A DNA stretch of 64,000 bases. Origin: Sipunculus nudus. Its lineage: Eukaryota; Annelida; Sipuncula; Golfingiida; Sipunculidae. The stretch covers positions 57,431,159-57,495,158 of the forward strand of contig CM049313.1 in NCBI GenBank assembly GCA_026874595.1, given 5' to 3'. Under the pieces are notes generated by a model that saw nothing but the letters and a program-made list of their open reading frames with translations, searched no databases and was not told where the DNA came from. Below are positions 36,546 through 47,677 of this stretch, piece after piece. A program made the translations under genes and the position numbers. How positions within the stretch are numbered: the stretch's first letter is position 1; the number at the start of each line of letters is the position of its first letter.

Positions 36546-36739
36546 TCTGTATCCTGCTAACCCTGCTACATTTGCCCATATGCCAAATAAGGAACCTCAT
36601 GAATGCTGTTGGGACGTAGCAGCAACCCTCATTTGCATGCTAAATAATACGTAGCAGGTACGTACCCACTACCCTTAGCTGGAACGTTGCTGCTACATCC
36701 CCACAGAGGGTTGTCACAGGCCCTGTTTTTCTGTATGGG
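36546..36739 (-). repeat. Right terminus of the transposon
   Basis: Beyond the 33-bp array come scattered copies of the same motifs ('gtagcagcaacc', 'agctggaacgttgctgct'). The terminal inverted repeat is at 36724-36739 (plus-strand 'ctgtatggg' at its end). The orientation is opposite to the left end. Confidence 0.5.
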
Positions 36740-37423
36740 ACACCTAAGATGTGATCTATCATACCTTTGTCTCACAACTGGGTCTGCTGAAAGTAAGTGG
36801 CCAAAACATGCTCTAATATAAAACTAGCTACATATTTTTACATTCTTAGCTTTCAGTTCATTTGATTCAAACTTAAGGAGTATTCTTACAAGGGATAAAC
36901 TTCACACTGAAGTGTGTCATTAACTCATTTCACGGCAAAGACTGGAGTGGGGATTTTGGTCACCATTTACACATCTTTCCTGCTTTTTAATGATTTTATG
37001 CACTGTTATAATACAAATAATTCAATTTCATGCAGTGAGACTATTTTTATAAATGGACTACTACTCATCTGCAAAAAACTTATTGATTTATGAGAATTCT
37101 TGCTGAAAACTTCTGATCAATAAATGACATGCATATCCATGCTTGGCAATTGGGAAATCATAATAAATGACAGGTGTGCATGTTCTTGGCCATGAATTCA
37201 GAACATTTTAAATGTTTTTCTTTGTCTGAATGAATCACATGATAAAGGTGCTTGTACCTGTTCTCAAGTATAGACTCCTGCACTTGAACTTGTACTCAAG
37301 TAAGCCTAAAAAATTCAGCACTTGTACTTATCAAAAGTTGAAGTACATTTACTGATGTACAGACCCCCTGTAATAGACCAAAGCCTGGTCAGCTGAGTTA
37401 AAAAAAGATTAAAGTTGACTTAC
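36740..37423. other. No gene seen between transposon end and exon 3
   Basis: Intronic sequence of the minus-strand 429-aa gene. No repeat or ORF of note. A fragment 'gtcagctgagttaaaaaaag' near 37388 is a lone copy of the interspersed-element tail. Confidence 0.5.
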
Positions 37424-37555
37424 TGAGTGTGCTGATTGAGCGCCAAGTCACGGTGGTGGGCCAGTTGGCTGGTCTGAGGTGGGGCTGGTAAATTTTCTTT
37501 TTGTTTGGGTTGAAAAGTTGTCTTAGGCATTTCTGCATGCTGTCTGCACTAAGAC
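37424..37555 (-). CDS. Exon 3 of the 429-aa coiled-coil protein
   Basis: A 132-base exon on the minus strand between 'ttttttgcag' and 'gtaagtca', phase 1 at both ends. It encodes residues 30-73, including CLSADSMQKCLRQLFNPNKK and WPTTVTWRSISTL. Only one of the three frames is open, and it is the one that fits both neighbours, which is good support for a real exon. Confidence 0.65.
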
Positions 37556-38204
37556 CTGCAAAAAAAAATACACAATCAAATGATGAGAAAAGAAGTGGTT
37601 GTATAGCAAACTACAATAAACAAAAGACCAAGGGACCATGGTGCTCAGCTTTAAATTTGTCCAAGAGAAAACAAATTGCCCATGAATCACAGTACCCAGC
37701 TGAAATGTAGCAGAATGCAGGATACAGAAAAAGAAAATATACTCAGCTGTTGGGCTGCTGAAATCTGGCCAGTATTTATATTTAGCTCCATCTAGGGAGG
37801 TGGGGGGGGGGGGGTTGCATCTTTTTATAATGCTTTTGCAGACATTGGTTTGTTTGTTAGCAACATTACTCAAAATGTCATCAACAGATTTTGATGCATG
37901 ACATTTTCGGGATCTCTCAGCAATGATACCAGGAGCAGCTGATCGAATTGTGGAAGTGATCCAGGTTACTATCTGGATCCCGGAATTTTTTAAAAGCAAA
38001 ATGCCTCATTTCTGACAACGCCACATGCGGGTTGTGCCTTGGCAAAGATCTGTGCAAATTTCTAGTATCTGAATAATTTACTCAAAAAATTTTGTTTCAT
38101 TAAGAAAATCACCCCAGCTGAACATTCAGGAGTAAATATTTAATTCCAATATTTGAAGAATGACCCTTATTGCTATCTGTTGAGGTATCAAAAAAAAGTT
38201 TAAA
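37556..38204. other. No gene; G-run and repeat fragment
   Basis: Intron 2 sequence. It contains a G-run at about 37801-37814 and a head-like fragment ('ccaagggaccatggtgctca', about 37628). The 158-residue open frame on the minus strand (37523-37999) overlaps exon 3 in another frame and has no recognisable content outside it. Confidence 0.5.
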
Positions 38205-38700
38205 AGAACACCGCAAATGTGCAAAGTTGTCTTATAGCTGTTGATATCTGACTTCATTAAATATGTGTGAATTTTGATGAAAATGTAATTCAGGTGTCAA
38301 AGTCTGTTGGTTATTATGTATTAAGGATTTTTGGTAAGTTACCACTGTGCCTCCAAAATACAGTGACCTCTGACCTCATTATATATGTGTGAATTTTGAT
38401 GAGAATATAATTCAGGTGAGAAACTCTATGGGTAAATATATATAATGAGTTTCATGAAAATCTGTGAATAGGATATTTGTTAAGTCATCAAGGTGCCTCA
38501 ATAGTGCAGTGACCACTGACCTCATTAAATATGCGTGGATTTCGAGGAAATCTAACCTAGGCAAGATATATTATTGATTGACTTTTCATGTAATCTATTG
38601 GTAAGTAGTTATGGAGAGTTTGATGAAAATCCATTGAAGCCCTGGTAGGTTTTTTTTGGCGACACATAAAGTTAATGGACAGACAGGAGGTAAACCATAA
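38205..38700 (+). repeat. Repeat with 'gacctctgacctcatta' units
   Basis: Three to four ~130-bp units with 'tgacctctgacctcattata', 'tatgtgtgaattttgatga' and 'aattcaggtgagaaactcta'. It ends 'aagatgggcgtataaaaaca'. The family is the same as at 34.3 and 57.4 kb. Confidence 0.7.
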
Positions 38701-39165
38701 TACTCCTATCATAAGATGGGCGTATAAAAACAAACCTATTAGAATTCCACCCTGCTGGACACCATAAATTCACTTTTAAGCTTGCCAGGTGGTTTATCAA
38801 AACAGGGTCATTTGGAATAATAACTTTCAAAACAGTCAAAATAATTTCTGAAATTATATTTATTTTATATCCTATTGGTTTCATGTGAAAGACAATGCAA
38901 ATGGTTTTCAACTCTTCTGTAGCAGAGAATCCCAGCTACTGGGTATTCCTCAATTCATGTGCTAACTTAGGGACCTAAGCACTTGTGTAACATAAGACTG
39001 CATGTATAATCACATTTGAATAATTTCTTTAAATTTAAGTAATAATTATAAATAATATATATAGAGCTGAGGATCTACAACCTAAACATTTGTTAATTGA
39101 AAAACATTTATTGCATCATTACGTATCATAATTTCTTGTGTGTTATTATACAATATTTTTTCTAG
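38701..39165. other. No gene seen
   Basis: AT-rich intronic sequence with no assigned feature. Confidence 0.45.
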
Positions 39166-40975
39166 GTTACGATTTGTGCCCTGGTAACAGATGTCCATAT
39201 TTTTGAAGGTCTCAAAAATAAAGAGAAAAATGGGTAAAATTAAAAAAAGATACAGTACTCCAATCAGTCTGCAGGATCTGATTAAACATTCATTAATGAA
39301 TGCGCATGCAAAGAATCATGGTGATCATTCTATAAGTTGTTCAGATACTGGAGCTTTTGTATCAAATTTATTATAATTCTGGATGATACTTGGGGCCCCA
39401 TTGATCAGAGGATATGGGCAAAAGACTTTTCCAAGGATATTTTTCATCCAGGTCCATTGATAACAATATGTGCCTGGTTAATGGACAGACGGACAGATAG
39501 ACAGACAGCTAGACAGAAGGACGGCAGGGACAAAAGACTGAAAACTATAGCTCAGATGATTCACCTGTTAGGTCTCTACAACAAAGCTATCAAGATGGTG
39601 TAAATATAACATACCAAAAACCCGACTAAGCAACCATTTTCTCCTCAGATTTGAGAGATATTTGCACAGATGGATGGATGAAAAGCAAGAACAACTGCAA
39701 ATGGTCTTAACAGTCTCAGACACAAGATGGAGGTATCCAAGATCTATGGACATGCACAATATCAGGCCATTATATATACAGCAAATCACCCCTTAGAAAA
39801 GGGCTTTAATTAAAACTTTGAAAATGGTGAGGTAGGTGGTGCAACCTGTGTAGTTCACAAGATAACTCTCCAAGATGTATGTACAAGCCAAATTTCAGGC
39901 CATAACATTAAACAACTCCTGAGATATGAGCAATGGTGGGACCAACAATGTAAAAGGAACTCATGAAACACTCCATGACCAATTTGCATGATGAACCATG
40001 GTTAACAATGCATTATTTATTTAAATAATAAAGATTCATCAAGTTTTTAATTATTCTGGGTGTATTTATTAGCCTTACAGCTTGGAGGATATGGGGAACA
40101 AATTTCTAATTCAAGGTTTCCATGGAGATTTTTCATGGACCTCCCTGGATGTCAAGTAAGAAGCTTCCAGGTCCAGCAGTTAAGATTTATGCCTGGTTAA
40201 TGCACAAACAGACAAATAGATGAACAGATAGACGGACAACAAAAGATCGCTAAAAACCAAAAATGTTTTCTGCTGTCATTTGTCTTGTATTTTTAGAGCC
40301 TTGTAGGGAACTCTTTTTGGATTTTCACAAGAGAGCCAGGGGTCTAATGTTCACTCTGTGAATTACTGTGCATGATGGCAGTCGATAAAAAAAGAAAAAA
40401 GTGAATGTGAAAATACCATTCATTCCTTTCCTAGTGGATCGACACTGTTCTATTGCCCAAGGTAGGGGGGCCACCTGTCTGGTTTACGAAAAAACTTTCT
40501 AAGATGGATGCACATGACGATTTCAAACCAATGTTCCCTAGATATTAGCAACTTTCACCCACAGCAAATGTACAGAAGGATGGCATGTGAAAAAGATTGC
40601 AGATGGCGCCACCAGTCTTGGAGGAATTCAAGATCTATGGATATGCACAATATCAGGTTAATACTGCAAATCACTCCTCAGTAAAATGGCATTAAGTTAT
40701 TCTACGAAAACAGGAAGCTAGGTGGCACCATCTGTCTGGTGTACGAGAAAACTTTTGAGGATGGAAGGACATGCCAAATTTCGGACCAATTCCTTCAACC
40801 ACTTCTGAGATATGAGTATACACCCAAAGAAAATGTACCAATGGACGCCATGGAAAAATGATTGCAGATGGCGCCACCAGTCTTGAGTACATGATAGAGG
40901 AGTCCAAGATCTATAAATATGCACAATTTTAGCTCAATACACTAAACCACTTCTGAGATAAGGGCTGTTATCTAA
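39166..40975 (+). repeat. Interspersed repeats: ~335-bp family and 'ggcgccaccagtcttg' family
   Basis: 39166-39550 and 39960-40260 are ~335-bp type units ('ctcaaaaataaagagaaaa', 'gatcaat', 'gacagacggac') without good heads. 39600-39960 and 40450-40975 are another family with 'gcagatggcgccaccagtct', 'ccaagatctatggatatgca', 'caatatcaggtcaata' and 'ctcctgagata'. No genes are seen; short open frames here are repeat-derived. Confidence 0.6.
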
Positions 40976-42015
40976 AAGATTCCCAGGTTTCTACTACACA
41001 GAAAGGATTGCTTCATTGTTACACACAATAACATAGGTGTTGGAACAAGTATGCCGGGTTATGGAAAAGATCAGTCCAAGGGTCGCAAAGGAGACTGTTT
41101 TTGCGGATTATAATAAATAAATACTTAAAGACATATCTTGGAAAAAGCAGAAAAGACCATTACAGCCTGTCGGTGGCACCCCATGCAGATCAAAATCATT
41201 TAGCAGTTACATGCTCAATATTCCTATGAAATTCAATATTCCTGTGAAATTTGATACTGAAGGCTGCAGCAGTTCCTAAGATATTTGGTAAAAGACAATA
41301 CATGTATGGAAACACATCAAGTTGTCAAATTTTGTGATCGACACATTTTGAAGTTCCGTAGAGATGCCATCTTGAAATGACATGACTGAATTTATACTCA
41401 AATTTTTCCCCTTCCTCTAAGGAACTTTTGCCTATGATATGAAGGCGAAAATATTTATACTTTATGACTTATCATGGAAGAAGTGAAAAAGTTCATTTTG
41501 GCCCGCAGAAACTAGGTCAACATAGGTAGCATCCCCAGAAGCTTATTTTTGCTTATTCATCCCATGATCAGTAATTCTGAAGGCAGTTTCATGAAGGCAG
41601 CTGCTGTGGCTGTTGAGATATTTGGTAACATATGGTGGCCAGTGGACAGTTGACAGTGGATGGCATACGCTGCGCCATGGCATACGTTCACAGAGAGAAC
41701 TAAAAAAAAATTAAACAAGGGACCCATGGGTCATGGCGCTCAGCTGATCATGATTGGACTATAAATGTATCACCATTGTGATACTATATTGAGTCGATAA
41801 AGCTTATGAATATCAAGGTCATTTTGGGTTTTTATAAAGGAATATAATGTAATATGTGAGTAAATGATATATGAAATAACATGACTGATGGATAAATATG
41901 GAGTAAAATATTGTGGTTTATTTTTTATTAATTTGGGAGGGGTTGAAAAAAGCAATTTATTTGAGCAAATATAAATGCAATGACTGCATACTAAGCAGTG
42001 GTATAATGATGCTAT
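40976..42015. other. No gene; isolated element head at 41715
   Basis: Unassigned sequence. An isolated head of the palindromic family (GACCCATGGGTC, 41721-41732, followed by 'atggcgctcagctgatc') is present without a matching tail nearby. Confidence 0.5.
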
Positions 42016-42330
42016 TTGTTAAAGGATCTTCAGTGTATGGAAAACTGCAAGATTTCAATTTGACAGATATGATGTTATGATTAACTATGCTGATGAGGGG
42101 ATTTATGAATTTGTGACTGTATGACACAATATCTCTTTAGTCTTGACAAGGTACATTATTGTGATGCCCACTTATTGAAGGATCTATAGTTATGGAAAAC
42201 TGCAAGAGTTCAATTTGACAGATACAAGGTTGTGATTAACTATGCTGATGAGGGGATTTATGAATTTGTGACTGTATGACATGATACCTCTTCGGTCTTG
42301 ACAAGGTACATTATTTTGATCCCCACTATG
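42016..42330 (+). repeat. Tandem duplication, ~153-bp unit, two copies
   Basis: The segment 'aaggatct' through 'tatgctgatgaggggattta' to 'cttgacaaggtacattatt' is repeated with a few substitutions. The motif 'ctatgctgatgagg' is at about 42087 and 42240. It is noncoding. Confidence 0.8.
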
Positions 42331-43205
42331 TCTACATATTACACAATATTAACATAATTTCTGGCATGTACATATGTACCTATGAACAAACAGTCAACAG
42401 TACTGAAACACCTGGAAGGTTATAATATTAAAAATATGATGAAATGTAGATAAAGTTTGAAAGGAAGAGGTAATCTAGGCCATGGTTGGTTGATATGAAT
42501 GAAAAAATTGTTGCAAATAATATTTTGAGATCTGACCATGCGTTTCCATTGGTTACCTTTTTGATAAGCTGTTGCCAGTTCAACAGTTTACACATTTGAC
42601 TAATGAGATCCAATTTATTTAGTAAACCTTTTTTTTTATCAAACTTATGATATGTATACAGTTGCCAAAACATCCTCACTCCACAGCTAGGTGCAATGAC
42701 TTGATTGGGGGGGGGGGGGGGATGTTATGATCAGAGTTACAATGCCTCTGTCTCTCTGTAGATGTTTTCTTTAATTATTAAATTTTATGCTATAGCCATA
42801 GAACTATTGTTCACAGTGCCAAGGGGCAAGGACTCAGTGGGATGAAGAAGGGGATGGTGAGAGTTACAACACCCTTGCATATACATACAGAATAAGAAAT
42901 TTAATTCAACAGTGCTTAAAAGAAAAAAAGTTTTTTTCATGATCATTTAATGTATAAAACAGGCAGAAAAATGGAGAAACAAAGCAAATCATTTTTTCCC
43001 CATTCTACTGAGCCGGGAAAAATTAACAATATTTGCATTAATTCCTTTTTTTCATTACATAATTTTTTTCCAGGTTTACAAATGTTACTATAAATTTACA
43101 GTATAACATATAATTGTGATTGTGAATATTTCAGTTGATTCACATTTCTAAATTGAATCAACATTTATAGCTAATGTATCTAGTTTATAGTACCTGTCAA
43201 CAGAA
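42331..43205. repeat. Diverged repeat copy paired with 12890-13460
   Basis: From about 42550 it follows the same landmarks as the copy near 13 kb, including a 14-base G-run at about 42708-42721 and the 'aacaatatttgcatta' block. The first ~200 bases are unassigned. Confidence 0.55.
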
Positions 43206-43397
43206 TGGGATGGAGAGAGGAAGGGAGGCAATTAGGGTGAAAGAGAGAGAGAGAAAGAGAAAGAAAGATGGAGAGAGAAAGAGAAAAAGCAGTGAGAGAG
43301 AGCTAGACTGTCATGGAGAGGGAGAGAGGGAGAAAGAGAGAGAGAAAGAGAGAGCTAGACTGTCAGAGAGAGAGAGAAAGAGAAAGAAAGAGAGGCT
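43206..43397 (+). repeat. GA-rich microsatellite
   Basis: A purine-rich tract of (GA)n and (GAAA)n with two interruptions reading 'gagctagactgtca'. The Arg/Glu/Lys-rich open frame at 43174-43404 is low-complexity translation and not a gene. Confidence 0.85.
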
Positions 43398-44575
43398 CTG
43401 GTAATTATACTGCCTGACCCAGCCTGACCCAGATACTCACAGAGGCAGTAGGTCAGACCTGAAGGTGTCATGTAACAGCCCAGTATACAGAATTTGTACT
43501 GACCTGATGTAAACAATCAAGACATGGTGCTTGAAAACTTGAATGAAATCTACAGTTTTTGATCAATTGGTTTCAAATTTCAGATTTTAACATATGAAAT
43601 GCTTATGTGTACATCCTGTGAAAATAAAATCCACAGCACTAACAGGAAAAATTTGAATATTTATATTTTTTAAATGGCATTAACTATGAAACTAATATTT
43701 GTTATAAAAAGTGTCTAAGGATCAAAACACTCAATATATTATATCAGGAGCAAACTGGACTTGGGAATGTTTAATTTCATTAAGTAAAATAAAGGATCAG
43801 TAATTTAAATTTTGATTATTTAGCCAGTATCATGTAAGAACTGATACAACCAGGGATTATTAGTCAAACATATTAAAAACTTTAATGAGCACTTGTCTGA
43901 GTAATATTTTAAATTTTTGACATATTTATTTATTTTTTAATTTATTAATAAATATAACCAACAAGTTAAATACCTGGAAAAGACCTGGAAATTTAGATTA
44001 ATTTAATATATTCAACTACATACTTGTCTATCATTATCTTGCTTCATATAATCCCTTATAGTAAACAACAATTTTATTTAATTATTTATTTTTCATTTTT
44101 ATGGTTGAACTGAAAAATACCCAATGGTGACTGCATGGTGTCATTTGAAATACAATTTTGGCCATCCATGGAAGATCCATAAATGATCAGTAATTGCAAG
44201 GTAATTCCCTGTAACTCATTAACTATAACATTCCTTTTCAATTTTTTTTAAGTTCTTATGATAAACCAATAATTAAAATAAAAGTTTATTGTTATGTTTA
44301 TGGCCAAAACAAATACTAGAGGAGGGGGGTTGGACAGTTAGATCCAGCTGAAGCCACCAAGGAGCTGGCTGGCTGCACAGTGCCTTGCTTCAAGCATGCA
44401 TAATTGGCCTGAAAGGTCAATGCGGGGACATACAGAGGGGCTTCAGTACAGCCTAGTGTGATATGGTCCCAAAAAAACTTTCATAAAAGCTAGTTTTTGA
44501 TCAATTCCTTTTATAACTTCAGAATTTAGAAGCTCAAATCCTTATGTGTGCAAGATATGAAAATTAAATCAACAG
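43398..44575. other. No gene seen
   Basis: AT-rich intronic sequence. Fragments at 43550-43650 and 44480-44585 match a repeat segment ('tttttgatcaattgg', 'gaaa.taaaatccaca') also found near 18000 and 48410. Confidence 0.5.
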
Positions 44576-45146
44576 TGCTTACTGGTACATGGAAAAAACA
44601 TGCCATGGCCAAAGTTGGGCAAAATTTAAGGTACTGATTTTATATTTATGCTAATAACTTATAAAATTTGAAAAATTCAGAACCAATTTTGGGAATACAA
44701 TTGAATCTTGATTAAATAATGTTATATCCCTGGCAAAACATTTCTACGTTCAGCAATTCTCATGATAAGGGAGTAAATATATTTCTGATTTTTTACAAAG
44801 TGCATTATGTTTGGGCTCATAACTTAAAACAATTACGCAATACTGACATCATTTCTAGCCATGTACATATACAGTGTATAGAAGAACATGTATATTATAT
44901 GTGGTCAAAGTCAGATCAGTGGTTTTGATATTAGGTGGTCCTGAAGTGTAACAAAGGGTTTTTAATTGTAAATTGAAGTTTTTTCTTAATATCTAGAAGG
45001 AATACAGTCCTAGTGACCAAACCTTTTGGTATGCATGGTAGGGGATTTGGGTGACATCTAACAGTATGCCAAATTTTTGGAGCTGAGAGCTGGCCTAGGA
45101 AGCTTGAGAGCTGAGCTCTAGCAAACTGCAGAAAATCTAATACTTT
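44576..45146 (+). repeat. Repeat unit shared with 19.0 and 53.7 kb, cut by the LTR element
   Basis: It carries 'atggccaaagttgggcaaaa', 'tttatgctaataactta', 'tgaatcttgattaaat' and 'aggtggtcctgaagtgtaac'. The LTR retrotransposon begins at 45147 just after this unit and is therefore younger. Confidence 0.65.
45143..45146. other. Target-site duplication, left copy (CTTT)
   Basis: CTTT immediately precedes the left LTR, and CTTT immediately follows the right LTR at 48386-48389. Four bases is within the usual range for LTR retrotransposon integration. Confidence 0.6.
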
Positions 45147-45854
45147 TATCACCGTCCAGTTGTTTACGTGCTTTTGTTCACAGGTTGCTGATTTCTCAGA
45201 TAGAAGAATTCTTTAGTCCAGATGTAATTTACTTTCAAGTTTATTCAATCAAAGTTAACAATAACAAATGTCCAATATATATATTCTGCTAGTTTCCCTA
45301 TTTTCCACTTAACTGATTCTGTTCTCTCTGTCTCTGTCTCTCTCTCTCTGTGTATTAACTCCTGTTCTTATTCCTGTCTCTTCTCTCTTTCCTAGTTCTC
45401 TAACTCTTTGACTCCCCTCTCTTTAGCTCTGACCTTAACTCCCTGGTTCAGTAGCCAGTATCTCTATTTAAACATTTTACCCAAAATAATAATTGCAATT
45501 AAGGAATTTCTTACAGCATTAATACAAGACATATTGTGTAATACATTCAACACCTTTCTTGCCCTCCTGTGAACACCTAAGTCTAAACTGTTAATTAATT
45601 ACTTTATCTGTGCCTGTCACTTTAAGAGTAAACCCAGTCAAATGTATGAACATGCTTATTAATGAATTCTCTGTGAACACTAATCAAAGGGCTGGCAGTT
45701 AAATGATAAACTGAAATGTAATTAGAGAGTTACCCTGCACAGAAGTCTACTAAATACCTGTTTCATTCCATAGGACTGATCACCTTATAATATCTAATGA
45801 AAATTGGTAAAATATAATGATTTGAATTATCATAAAATTATCACACTGGTGATA
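45147..45854 (-). repeat. LTR (3' LTR in element sense)
   Basis: 708 bases with termini TATCACC and GGTGATA, which are inverted copies of each other. Most LTRs end TG...CA, so these ends are unusual. It contains a CT-rich microsatellite (about 45320-45350) and TATA-like 'tttaaata' on the minus strand near 45468. Confidence 0.85.
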
Positions 45855-46709
45855 GTTGCCCTTCCATCAAGAAATTGACTCTCCTGAGTCGAAACAAACA
45901 AACAAAAATAAACAATATTGTTAGAATTACACAATATAAATTACCTTAGCTGTCATTAATTTAAACTTACATCACATGGAAACACTTGAATTTGATATAA
46001 TAGGATTAATGTAAAAACAAGTATAATCATCCTCATCAACATAGTAAATATGCTACATACAATCAAAGTGAATATTCTGACATAGTAAAATGAACAAAAA
46101 CTAAAATAACAAAGTATGAGAACATGCCATTGCCCCTTTCATTTGTTAAGTGATGCATACATTTGGCTCGTGAGATGAAGTGCATAATTGACATGATTCT
46201 AATTTTGTGAAACTATGGACCTGCCAGAGATTTTGCCTTTTATCTAATAATTTAGTCCTAACTGTTGGATCCTTAATTTTGATAAAAAAAATGACATATG
46301 AATATAGATAAAAGACAAATTCAAGGCAGTAATCACTTGAATGAAATGAAATAAGTGAGCTAAATAATATGCATCCAGAATTTGTGAAAGTACAAGCTGA
46401 AACAAAGTAGTAGCACCAAGTGCAATTAAATTAAGCAAATATACGTTAATTTTCTACTCAGACAAGTCTTCATCATTGTGTTAATTAGTTTTATACTTCA
46501 TTACTACCAATAACCATGTAAACCTATCCATTTTCTTTTCTCAATTTTGTGCCAAAAGGCATAAGTCTTTACAAGTCAGTATATACATTTTCTATACATG
46601 TATATTGTAATAAACACACTGGACTATTATTGCAAAAATAAGACATGATATATACTATGGTATATATTTTAAATAGATGGTATATACTATTGCCTATTAT
46701 ACTAGGGAT
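45855..46709 (-). other. Noncoding internal region of the LTR element
   Basis: 855 bases between the ORF stop and the 3' LTR in element sense. It is AT-rich, with no trace of pol domains on either strand. Confidence 0.6.
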
Positions 46710-47558
46710 TTACTCTCCGTCATCACTGTTTACAATATACATGCAAAAGGTACATTCATTTGTTTCTGCTTTACAGATATTACAAAAATTGTTTCTTATG
46801 GATCTACCGCACATTTCACAATGTTGGACCCTATTTTTACACTTTTCCATTTTACACTTTCTTTGCCTATTAAAATTCTGTCTTTGAAAGTGACCTCTTC
46901 CTCCCTGAACAGATATATTATTGACCTGAGGTGCTAGTAGCTGATCTAACTGTCTTATGGTTTTAATATGGGATTTCAATTTTTTGGTAAGTTCATTTAT
47001 CAACCCTTCTTGAATGTCAGCATTTCTTTCTAATTGATTGTTGTAGTGTTTTGATCTGTCCAATTCTCTTTCCAAAACAACCAATCTATCATTTAGTTTC
47101 TCTGTTTCCTGGACTAACTCTTTATTTTCTAATTCAAGTGACTGAATTTTGACCTGTTCATCTTCCACAGATACAGTATTTACTGAAACTGATGAAACTT
47201 TCTTAACTCTTTTCTTCAGCTTGATGCGCAAAGCATCATTCTCAAAATTAACTACAGTTTTCAAATTTAAAGTTTGATAAAGTTCCTTGTTTGAAATATC
47301 CATGAAGGGTAGTTGACTGGGAGCTGCAAAACTTCTTCCATAATGAACGTCTCCAGGTCCACATTTTGTTATATCATCATCTTCTCTTGCACTTTGCTGT
47401 TGTGTAAAACAGCAGCGGGCGAAGTGGTTCAGTTGATGGCATTTGTGGCATCTTTTTCCTTTAGCTGGACAGTGACATTGATGGGCTCTGCTGTATGTAA
47501 ATCCACACTTGTAGCAGAGCCCTCTTTTTTGGAACCAAATCATACAAAGGAGTGGCAT
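46710..47558 (-). CDS. Gag-like zinc-knuckle protein of the LTR element (282 aa)
   Basis: A complete ORF beginning about 120 bases inside the 5' LTR. Near the start are two retroviral-type zinc knuckles: C15-x2-C18 with H26 and C28/C30, then a clean C37-x2-C40-x4-H45-x4-C50 (CHKCHQLNHFARCC). This is the arrangement seen at the gag/pol border of Ty3/gypsy-type elements. The capsid region that normally precedes it is absent. Residues about 105-215 are rich in Glu/Lys/Leu/Asn and should form a coiled coil. A second Cys cluster follows (C235, C240, C247, C250, C259, C262, C269, C272), giving four pairs that could bind zinc. The protein ends acidic. It probably binds the element's RNA. The missing capsid and the added C-terminal cluster make it unlike ordinary gag. 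Confidence 0.75.
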   Translation of the reverse strand: MPLLCMIWFQKRGLCYKCGFTYSRAHQCHCPAKGKRCHKCHQLNHFARCCFTQQQSAREDDDITKCGPGDVHYGRSFAAPSQLPFMDISNKELYQTLNLKTVVNFENDALRIKLKKRVKKVSSVSVNTVSVEDEQVKIQSLELENKELVQETEKLNDRLVVLERELDRSKHYNNQLERNADIQEGLINELTKKLKSHIKTIRQLDQLLAPQVNNISVQGGRGHFQRQNFNRQRKCKMEKCKNRVQHCEMCGRSIRNNFCNICKAETNECTFCMYIVNSDDGE

Positions 47559-47677
47559 CTTTTAGCTGGGGAATTAGTCCAAATTTGATCTGGGGGAATT
47601 AGTCAAATTAATGTTAACTTGGCGTTGTGTGAGATGTACCGAATAGTAGTTGGATCGCAAGCCGGATTCTCCCCAAC

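Larger units (their letters stand above)
23010..36739. mobile_element. Two-gene EnSpm/CACTA-like DNA transposon (~13.7 kb)
   Basis: The left end (23010) reads CCCATACA followed by an A-run. The right end (36739) carries the same sequence inverted: 14 of the first 16 bases match (A/G and A/C differences). Just inside each end lies a minisatellite built on the palindromic core GCAACGTTGC and flanked by CCAGCTA motifs. Neither array has a second terminus of its own, which argues for one large element and not two small ones. Between them lie a transposase gene (minus) and a spliced gene (plus), divergently arranged, as two-gene CACTA elements often are. The terminus does not begin with canonical CACTA, and only a 2-bp flanking match (AC) is visible as a target duplication, so the exact ends are provisional. 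The transposase ORF is intact. Confidence 0.6.
12653..37423 (-). other. Intron 3 of the 429-aa gene (~24.8 kb)
   Basis: Inferred from the donor 'gtaagtca' following exon 3 and the acceptor preceding exon 4, with matching phase (one base carried over). The intron contains the whole two-gene DNA transposon (about 23010-36739) and many interspersed repeats. An additional small phase-neutral exon inside it cannot be excluded. Confidence 0.55.

Noticed and set aside
36118-36654. Several overlapping 90-160 codon open frames on both strands with VAATL-type repeats
   Set aside because: They follow from a 33-bp minisatellite without stop codons in most frames; no start context, splice support or non-repeat sequence suggests a gene.
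37523-37999. 158-codon minus-strand open frame
   Set aside because: It overlaps exon 3 in a different frame, contains a G-run translation and has no recognisable domain.
43174-43404. Arg/Glu/Lys-rich open frame
   Set aside because: A GA microsatellite read as protein.
46645-46937. Two plus-strand open frames of 80-86 codons
   Set aside because: They overlap the 3' end of the gag-like ORF on the opposite strand and its AT-rich downstream region; they are hydrophobic, unpatterned and without splice context.
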